Source of the DNA: Oasisia sp. SBJ-2009 | Lineage: Eukaryota > Annelida > Polychaeta > Sabellida > Siboglinidae | Reading direction: 5' to 3' | DNA: 64,000 bases | NCBI GenBank assembly: GCA_964017155.1 | Contig: OZ024857.1 | Span: 8,169,690 to 8,233,689 of the forward strand | Shown here: positions 1-10,351 of the stretch, one piece after another | Layout: each line of letters starts with the position of its first letter | Numbering within the stretch: the first letter of the stretch is position 1 | Translations under genes and position numbers: made by a program | The notes under the pieces: generated by a model | What the model saw: the letters and a program-made list of their open reading frames with translations, nothing else | What the model was told of the DNA's origin: nothing | Database searches by the model: none

Positions 1-51
1 ATGATGATGATGATGATGATGACGACGACGATGATGATGATAATGATAATG
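1..51 (+). repeat. ATG/ACG trinucleotide microsatellite
   Basis: Seven ATG units, then ACG units, then ATG/ATA units. The array is cut by the window edge. Confidence 0.9.
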
Positions 52-2361
52 AGTTTCTCAGATAACGTATACTTGAGTGACTACTTCAATACAAGTAATA
101 TTTATATAAATACACAGGTTTTATACTCAATAAATGGTCTGCATTTATATAAACATAATTGCAACTATTTATTTTGTTTTACTCGTATTGATGCCCATAC
201 CAACATTACTAGATCATTGCGCAATAATATTATTTGTGTGTTACATAGTAGATTCGATGCTTTCGATATACATAATAAACATAGTGCTGTCGTCTGCGTA
301 TTTATAAATAGGGCCAGAAGTGTATAAATTATTGAGATAAACCAAAACAAGTATGGAACGTTCGTAATGCTAACGTGTTTGTCTTGGTAAATGACGAGAT
401 TGTTTTCAATAAGCGAACAGAGAAATTTCCGGAAACACGTGGAGCGCTAACTATTTGCGTATCTTTAAATTCGCTTCCTGAAACAAGCCCCAAGTGAGTG
501 ACTATTGTGGGCGGGGCAAAGAAACGCGGATATTCGATTTGGTTTTCTCGTTTTCCGTCTGCCAAGATTTATTGAGTGACGTCATTGCGATGACGTACAC
601 AACATGGTGAAAACTCGCTTGTCGACGAGTTTGCTCCCTCGACGCTGTCAGTAGCTTTGATTGTTGTTGAATCTGGCAGGCATTGCAAAGTCTACCGCAG
701 TCGTATCATACGTTATAGGCAAAACACCGATCTTGCTGTCAAAGCGGTTATTATTTTAATCTGCCCGTTTTGTATGTACACGTCGTTTACGAAATAACAA
801 TATGTATAACATATCATGACATATGTGTGATCTATCGACATTGTTCATCGACGAAACTAAATATAAAAGTATATACACGCATTAAAAACGCCGCCGCTGC
901 ATTTCCACGTTATACAGCCCACAAATTATTATCTTATTTATTATATCATGCACCCAGCGTATGTCGTAGTTTCCGGCAGCAGTATGGGCAATGCGTTTTT
1001 ACAACCAATGATCTCTCAAAGAGGTTGTGCCAAAAGCATAGCATCAGCTACGAACTTTACTGACAGAAGGTGTGACGTTCAATATGTGTGAAGAAAGAAC
1101 GACGTTTTGCATGCTGAATTATTATGTAGGGTAACCGATCGTACGCCTATTGATCGATCGTTGATCACCCTTAACGAAACATGTAGTAGAGCTAAGAAGG
1201 CAACGAAGAGAGATGTATCAGGCCCTACTCGTAAACAAAAACAGATGACAGATTGTGCTGGTTCACGAGAGGCTATAAAATTACTGGTGATCATCAAAGA
1301 CAAAATATATTTCGCGTCGAATAACTTTCTTGTGTGATTTCAAAGTCAGTTGTCTGTAACACTTACACCTATGAATAAAATTATGTTGTCCCAACACAAG
1401 CGACGTCTTTGTTTACCATCATGGTCATAACATCACTGGTATTGTTGATGATACCAAAGTAGCACATAACTGCATTTTCTAAGTTATAACGGTGATTTAT
1501 TTCTCAATATTGTCCGCCACAAACGCTGGATCATTTGTATATATTATGCAAACATAATTCGTGTTATTTTCTAATGAAAAACACGATCTACGTACCATTG
1601 GACAAATTTGCCTGGCAGGGAACTGCTTCTTTTAACCCTGACTACAGCCATAGTTATATAGAACACACGTACTGTGCGTATCCGTTGCTTGTCAGCAAAG
1701 TCTAACTACGGTTCCTTACAGTAACACACGGCCGTTGCGGTCTGGCGATTTGGTGTCTTCCATTTTGTGCCCATTGTTTATGCAACACTCGTCCACGACG
1801 GAGGACCACCGATGTTTTATCCAGACAGCATTCGTGGTATCTCAGAGATTTGCCAACAACAGACATCCTTCGAACTTTTAATCGGTTCCGTCTGTACAGC
1901 GACCATGCCATCCGTAGCGTCGGCCAATGACAGATAACCACTGCCGAAGTTATCAGACTCGTTCATCTGTGGTATCTCTTGGGTGGTGTGCAACACCTGA
2001 CGATTGTAATCTTTTCCGTTTACAGTGAATGGATCCACGAGATGAATGACGTCATTTCTGGCGAATGACGACCTATCCGTAGCACAATTCTACTCGTCAA
2101 ACTATACTGCAATAAAGCCCGTTCATGTTACAAATGAGTCTAGTGACATTTCATCTGCACCGTTTGTGTTGTTAATAACACCCATCCGAGACCTAATATC
2201 CTTCTAGCCCGTGTTACAAGGAAGTCAAGCGATACATCTCCGTACTACTGTTACCTTCCACCAAACATGAACACCCTCGTTCCATCTGGTGTCTCATATA
2301 AACCAGCGATTCTTCGCCACCGCGAATAGGGTCAAGCCTATGACGCACACACGCGAGTGAG
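52..2361. other. Region downstream of the nAChR stop, no gene recognised
   Basis: It must include the receptor 3' UTR at its right end. A 73-codon open frame at 1817-2038 (-) and a 79-codon one at 1702-1941 (-) resemble no family I know. TGACGTCA octamers sit at 577 and 2047. TTTATT (AATAAA on the minus strand) occurs at 568 and 1497. Confidence 0.5.
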
Positions 2362-2792
2362 TCATTCAGCGTTTGTGCCGTTGACCATAGCCGAGAGGAT
2401 GGCCGTCTGGATGGAGACACTGATGAGGAGGAAGAGCCAGAAGAAGAAACGATCGACGGCCTGAGCCACCCGGAGCCATTCCGCCTCGATCCGAGCGTCG
2501 TTCACCTGCCGCAGTGTCTGCGACGTGTGGCGGTGATGGAACGAGTAGTGGTCGTTGAACGCCTCCATCTCAATGTCGTTCATACAGTCGCCGTTGTAGC
2601 CGGGCTTGACGTCGGTCAGCGAGCGCGAAGTCTTGTCGAGCACGAAGCACGGCCGGTAGATGAAGGACGCGAAGCGGACGACCCAGCGTGGACACGGCTG
2701 GTGAGACGTGCGCTTGCCGTAGATGTTGGTCACCACGACCGCCATGAAGAGAGCCAGTGTCACCATGAGCATCGTGGCGCAGAAGAACATGC
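2362..2792 (-). CDS. nAChR terminal exon: M3, cytoplasmic loop, M4, stop
   Basis: The exon begins in phase with GMFFCATMLMVTLALFMAVV (M3), followed by a short cytoplasmic loop of about 90 residues, an amphipathic helix (ARIEAEWLRVAQAVDRFFFW) and M4 (LFLLISVSIQTAILSAMV). The tail NGTNAE carries a potential sequon, then TGA at 2364-2362. The acceptor is CGTCTTTTCTTCAG. The short loop is nearer to invertebrate and alpha9-like receptors than to vertebrate alpha4 types. The intron just upstream is a minisatellite whose units duplicate this splice site. No AATAAA on the minus strand was found close to the stop; the nearest seen is at about 1502-1497. Confidence 0.96.
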
Positions 2793-5700
2793 CTGAAGAA
2801 AAGACGACAATCGGCAATGAACAGAAGAACATTCTTGAACACACATAAGACAATCAGCTTTCAACAGAAGAACATCCATGAACACACAGAAGACAATCAG
2901 CATTCAACAGAAGGACATTCCTGAACACTCAGAAGACAATCGGCTTTCAACAGAAGAACATTCCTGAACACACAGACGACAATCGGCTTTCAACAGAAGA
3001 ACATTCCTGAACACACAGAAGACAATCGGCTTTCAAAAGAAGAACATTCCTGAACACACAGAAGACAATCGGCTTTCAACAGAAGAACATTCCTGAACAC
3101 ACAGAAGACAATCAGCTTTCAACAGAAGAACATTCCTGAACACACAGAAGACAATCGGCTTTCAACAGAAGAACATTCCTGAACACACAGAAGACAATCG
3201 GCATTCAACAGAAGAACATTCCTGAACACACAAAAAAGCAATCGGCGTTCAACAGATGAATATCCCTGAACACACAGAAGACAATCGGCGGTCAACAGAA
3301 GAACATTCCTGAACACACAAAAGACAATCGGCTTTCAACATAAGAACATTCCTGAACATACAAAAGACAATCGGCTTTCAACAGAAGAACATTCCTGAAC
3401 ACACAGAAGACAATCAGCTTTCAACAGAAAAACATCCTGAACACACAAAAGACAATTGACGTTCAACAGAAGAACATTCCTGAACATACAGAAGACAACC
3501 AGCATTCAACAGAAGAACATTCCTGAACATACAAAAGAAAATCAGCTTTCAACAGAAGAACATTCCTGAATACACAGAAAACAATCGGCTTTCAACAGAA
3601 GAACATTCCTGAACACACAGAAGACAATCGGCTTTCAACAGAAGAACATTCTTGAACACATAGAAGACAATCGGCATTCAACAGAAGAACATTCCTGAAC
3701 ATACGTAAGACAAACGGCATTCAGCAGAAGAACCTTCCTGAACAAACAGAAGAGAGTGGCACTCGGTTGGCTGTAGAGAATAAGACCGTGCTAAGTTACG
3801 TAAAGGCGATGTTAGAAAAATAATGATATGTAAAATGTTGTAATGATAATAATAATTATGTATCTTAATATAGCGTTTTTTAAATATATATTTTGTATAA
3901 TTATATAAACCAGTGTCATTTAGATGAGGTAGCAGTGCCTGCATCAAGACATATAATGCAGGCGAAATAAATAGGTTTTAGCTTGTTTCCAAACCGCTAA
4001 TGTTCCAACTGAGCATGCTTCGTCAAGCTATTCCAAATTTGGGGTCTGCCAAAGCTACCCCGTGCGATAGTTCTCTTTAATTTTGAAATGTTACGAATAG
4101 TAGTGAGCCTTATATGATAAGCGTAGGTTGGTGCAAGCGTTTATCATGACAGTCATTTTCACAGAGGACTATGAGTGGACAGAACTCATTACTCATTAGG
4201 GAGGCGTAAGGTGTTACACTCCCAATAAGCGCAGGGTTCCTGTGGTTATGTGATATTTTACACTGTTACTAAAAAAGGTAAGTTCTTATATAGCGCACTA
4301 CCCAGTACTCAGGATTGCTCAAAGCGCTTTACACTAAAAGCTCCTAAAATTATTTCTTCGGCACTGTTCCCATATTGTATATGTATGTGTGTTTGTGTGT
4401 GTTTGTATGTGTTTGTGTGTATGTGTGCGCGCGCGTGTGTGTGTGTGCGTGTGTATGTGTGTGCCCGCAAGCGCGCGCGCGTGTGTGTGCATGTATGCAT
4501 GTTTATAAAAATGATACTATGTATGCAATCGAAGCGCATATTTCGGGATAATTTGCGTTAGTTACATCTATCATCACGTTACATGTATCAGTTCAACGAT
4601 CGTTTAGTTCATAACGTCGCTCTTTTCTATCTGACAGTTGGATGACGCAGTCAAATACCCATGAACCCATATATCCACGAAACCAGTTAAGTCAACATGT
4701 CGATGGATTAGGAAATAATTGACAGCAGAGTGTCATTAATGAAGCTTAAATTGATGATGCCTGATGTTTGATAATACTAAGAGAAATGTATACTAGCAGC
4801 ATACGTGTGGGTAACTCTGTTCGGATATGCTTAAGATAATCGATTATAAACTGGTTCATATGAACGACACGAGATTACAGTTATGTAATAGTAATAAATA
4901 GATAATGACATGTCATTAATATAATTGTGATAGACACTTATACTATAAGGTGCCAACGAGGTGTGTGTTGCACAGGGAAAGAGAGTGTGAGAGAGAGAGA
5001 GAGAGAGAAGAGAGAGAGGAGGAAGAGAGACAGACAGACAGACAGATAGACAGACAGACTGATAGACATACAGATAGACAGACAGACAGAGAAACAAACA
5101 GACAGACAAACAGACAGACAGACATATGTTTTTAGAGAGAGAGAGAGAGTGTGTTTAATGTTACAAAGCATGACATGGACTCTATTTGAGTATGAGGAAC
5201 GTTCTACATTCGGTGAAGGGTGTGTGTGTGGGTCGGTGACAATGAGCTGCCCTCTCACCTAGGATAGGGATGGCGTCTGGGGTCGGGGGCATCATCTCCC
5301 CGACCATGAGAAGGAAGACGACGAGGGCGAGGAGGATGGTGATCTCGAGGTTCACCTTCTCCCCCGACTCGACGGGCAGGAAGAAGCCGAGGAACGAGAT
5401 GATAAAGATGAGCATGCATGGCGCTATCAGGTTGACGACGTAGAAGAGACTGCCACGGCGCATGTGTATCGTGAACGTCACATCCGGGTACGGCTCCTTG
5501 CAGCAGGCGTAGTACTTGACGTGTCTCTCCGCCGTGATACCGTCCACGGCCCACTCCTGGTTCGTCGGGATGTAGTAGACGGTGTTGGCGAAACTGTCGT
5601 TATAACGAACGTCCAGCTGGTCACCGCTATGCGTCCACGAGATGAAGATGATCTCGCACTTTTGTCGATCGAACGGGAAGTTTTGCACGTTGAGGGTGCA

Positions 5701-6206
5701 GTACGTCTTGATGAGCGCCGGATAGAGCCAAAGTACGTGTCCATTGGAGCTCACTATCGTGTTCGTCACCATGTAGTCGTTGAATTTGTCGCCAGCGCTG
5801 AAACAGCATTTAACGACCGACATGTAATCGAATCGCCCGCGTCCGTATCATTCATAACGTGTTCATGTGCCGTAATGCACGTGGTTTAGTGATTACCGAA
5901 TATGCATGCTGCGTTGTCAGCGAGTAAGCCGCGAGATTTTATGGTTGTTAATTACGCGTGAATGAATGATGGCTCGCCGCGTTAATGCATAATATTATCG
6001 CCGCCGGAAATGTCGCCACAGAATCGTCCATTCCCGCCGTCCATGTGTCGTTAGCCTTCGTATTTCGCTATGATTTTTACATATGTAATATGTTGTTAGT
6101 TTAATAATCTGGAGATAATATTATATACACACGCACGCACAGGCACAGGCACACGCACACGCACACGCACACGCACACGCACACGCACACGCACACGCAC
6201 ACGCAC

Positions 6207-6249
<43 letters not shown>

Positions 6250-9154
6250 CCACAACAATCACACACGCACACACGCACGTACGCACGCACGCACACACAC
6301 ATACGCATAAACACATACCACAACAATCACACGTGTACTACAGATACGAACGCACGCAACACACACACCCACTCAATCGCGCGCGCAGTGTAATGGATAA
6401 TTATTTCAGAATTTTTTTTGCTGCAGCGACTATTAGTGATTCACACTGACGGTACGTTTGTGATGCGACAATTGTTGTCGGAACTTTGATTATGAATATC
6501 TAAGTAGACACTGCTGCAGTGAACGAACATAATATTATAATGTATTGTTTATATTCATGATATGGTACCAGGTAGTTTTCACAAGAATACAACCCTACCA
6601 TAAGCCGTAACTTGTGGCGAATGCAATGCTTTCAGGTTTTGGCCAATCCAATCAATCAAAATTAATTAATACCGTGCGCTTTTTGTAAATGAATCTCTTT
6701 CCATATTTGTGTCGAGGTCACCGTTCTCTGGAAGACGCCATGTGTGAAATTAAATAAGGTGCATTAATCCGCGAGGCTTTATTTTCGACTTCGAAGACGA
6801 ACATAACATTAAAATGGCGACTCGAAGATAAACACCCGCCAAACGAGGATGGTGGGCTGATGGAAAACGTGGCGTGGCATTGGTGCCTGGCAGTGCAACT
6901 GTGCTATGCTGTAACGACCACCAGGACAAGCACATAGCCGAGGCTCCAACTCGGTAGAACACTGGCGTGGAATAGTTTTCTCTGTTTCTGTTTAGGCTTT
7001 GGCGATAAGACATGTGAATTAGATCCACATTTTATTTTAATGTTTTATGGATCAACGTAGTGTGTTTACGTTAAACAAAGGTTGTGCTTTAGATTATGGC
7101 GGCCGGCATCTTGCTCAATGTAAGTACATATATATGTTGACATTGACGTCACAATCACGTTTATGCGGTTGACGTCCGTCAGGCCTATTCTTAACAACAA
7201 TGTTTACCTAAGTGCGGCATATCATTTGGGTGGCATGGCACTGCAAGGTCAATCGTTTGAACATGTAATTCTCGATTTTTTAACTTTAGCCAATGTTTTG
7301 CTGCAAAGAAAATATTTTGCGGCACCACGTCAACAATCTATTCGACGGAATGTCAGGACGTCTCGTCGTTTTAAGTTTTTATCCCAACCGTGTGATGGCG
7401 CTGTGTGTTGAAGAGCCCCAGCTCGAATGTATTAGCTGTGACTCTATTATATCTATAGCCAGAGCTAATATATCCGAGCTGGGGCTCTTCAGCGCACAGC
7501 GCCCTCACACGGATGGGATCAAATTAAAACAGAGGCCGTACTAAACGACGAAACGTCCGATATTTAGCGATATCTGTGCGAGTTTGGTCTCATCGGGGGT
7601 GGGGGGGGGGGGCCAGCTCCTATCTAATAGCTCTAACATAGCCTGACTGAGATCTTGCCCATAATTGTGATTGTGACGTAAGCAAACCACGACGTATAGG
7701 ATACATCAGTTGTACATGTAATTTTATGTTTGCGTAAAAATGTTATTATGGAAACGGATGTATGCGTACTAGGCGTAGGCATAATGCTATCATCGCTGTC
7801 TGATAGGAGAAACTCTCAACAATTCCACACTTAGTTTGCGACTTACAAATTGGATATAACCAAATCCGGTGTCCAGAGCTGGTTTGCCGGGATCCGGATT
7901 GTGTCGACACCGTTGAAACGAGCCGGGTCCCAAGTTAGGTATTCGTCGATCCATCTCTGAAAGCGCAAACGATGACAACGAAGATGATATCTGACGTAGG
8001 AGTGGATTGGTGGGGAAACGAGGGACAAGTGGAGATTGCCAGACATTATACAGAATAGCCACACACACAGTTTGTGAAACTGGTAAGATGTAACTGTTAT
8101 CTCGGTTAATAGTACTGACACAATTTGACATTTACTCCAGTGATAACACATATGTTTTATTGATACGAACGTCACACACTCAAAAGTATTGTGTCACAAT
8201 GTGTGTAGTAGCAATAATGCAGAACATATATAGTACAGGTGTTGTTGTCGGGGGGGGGGGGGGGGGGGGGGGTGAGCCATCCCCCAATCACAAAACATTA
8301 CGAGGTTATAGAACTGATCCAAGGACCAATAACTGGCTGCCTGATTCATAGAGTGACACAGTACAGAGGAAAACGATGCTTGTGTAGGAGTTCCCTTCCC
8401 CAGTCCTACCGTTTGACAAAGATATTTGTCATCACTCAAATTGGATTACGTTACCCAAAGTGGAGGAATCCTCCACTTCTGTCATGCGTAATCGGAAACC
8501 AAGCACCAGGACAATGACTGACCAGTAGTGTTATAATGTTCAGAAGATCGATGAACCCGCCAGGCAGTTACGGTGGACAAGTGAGGTTATAAAGTGAAAT
8601 TTTGAAATGACGGCGGAATTGTATAAGTCAATTGTTCTACCACTAAGAAGGACCATATTGCAGCGAGTTGGTGCAGCAGCTGTGAATGCTGCTGTGGACC
8701 CACCTGTCGTATCGCCAACAGGGACGTGAACGTCTGCTGTTTCTCGTTCTGAAACATGTACAACGTGTCTTGATACAGATGCAGTTGATCAACGAGACTT
8801 TAAACAACGGAGCAATGACGGTGGAAGCTCAACGCGGCAAGCACAGAGTGAATAGATCGAGGACATGCAACGGATCGCAGGGATTGGCCTTAGGTCAGCG
8901 GTATTTAGCGCTGATAAAAGGCTGGCTGTTCACACTCAATTAACACTGACATAGATTTTATTGTCCTGATCTTAACATATTGCTGTGACACACTGGCATT
9001 TCTACAAGTCCTAACACCAAAACATACACAACATGGATTTTGCTGGTGACATGCGTGGGATATGCTCTAAGTGCGACAAAGTTTGTCAAGAAGAGCCAAC
9101 TTCAAAGATGTTTTTGTCTGTACATCACTGCAGTTCATCTGAAAATAATACATG

Positions 9155-9206
<52 letters not shown>

Positions 9207-10046
9207 TTGAAGACAATGAATAATACATATTATAATTGTATAAATATATCAAGTATACGTGTTCTTTCAAGTGACCTTTTATCGAGTTTAATATTTGCAA
9301 AATTGCTGGTGTAATTGCGGTGTTTGTCGGCTCGCTCATGTGGCAACAGAGCCAGATAGGTTAACTACCGCTTCCTTGGTTCGCCAGACAGCTTGGTCAG
9401 AGGATAGGAGCAGCAGCAGATGGTAGAAGGTTGGAACACTTGGAAGAAACAGATGGTCGGCAGATAAACAGAACAGGAAGAGTCAGATGACTGAAGAACC
9501 GACATTTAGGTAGACCCAGATGGACAACAGGTGGGCAACAGACGAACAGTAGGAGAACTGTTATGTGATGTGTACTTGTTTCAAATACGTACGCACACTT
9601 CCATCGAACTCACGGAAACTGACACACATACGCACGCACATGCACATTCTATTCACTTTATTGTCATAAGAAGGATATTCGCCAAACAGGTCATGATCAT
9701 GCCTAAACTATGTAAAAGAGATTGTCAAAGAACAGAAATGAAATGCAAAATGTAACAACATAATCGAACCCGTGGATATCAATATCACAGATTCAATATC
9801 ATGATCGCCGCATGCACAACATCCTGCTGTATCGAACCCTTTAACATTTCATGCACTGATGTTCATGTACCGGTGTACACACACTCGCACAGACACATAT
9901 ACACACACAAACACACACACACACACACACATATATATATTTATATATATATATATACACACACACTCACACACATACTCACACACTCACACACATAAAC
10001 CACATTCACATACACGCTCGCACGCACACCTACACACGCACATACA

Positions 10047-10091
<45 letters not shown>

Positions 10092-10134
10092 TCAAACACA
10101 CACAGGCACATATATAAACACACACACACACACA

Positions 10135-10199
<65 letters not shown>

Positions 10200-10236
10200 A
10201 CACTCATACACACACGTACACACACACCCACACACA

Positions 10237-10275
<39 letters not shown>

Positions 10276-10278
10276 ACA

Positions 10279-10351
<73 letters not shown>

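Larger units (their letters stand above)
7139..7690. mobile_element. Possible MITE enclosing a foldback segment
   Basis: The left edge carries TTGACGTCACAATCACG and the right edge ATTGTGATTGTGACGTAAG, which are approximate inverted copies of each other. The right-hand motif recurs near 14.5 kb (TTGATTGTGACGTAC) and 20.39 kb (ATTGTGATTGTGACGTAAGG), suggesting a dispersed family. Boundaries and target-site duplication are not resolved. Confidence 0.4.

Noticed and set aside
1817..2038. 73-codon minus-strand frame downstream of the receptor stop, considered as an alternative last exon
   Set aside because: No acceptor of quality was seen at its start and no similarity to receptor tails.
2801..3760. 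CRISPR-like array
   Set aside because: Units are contiguous and similar along their whole length with no unique spacers; eukaryotic intron context.
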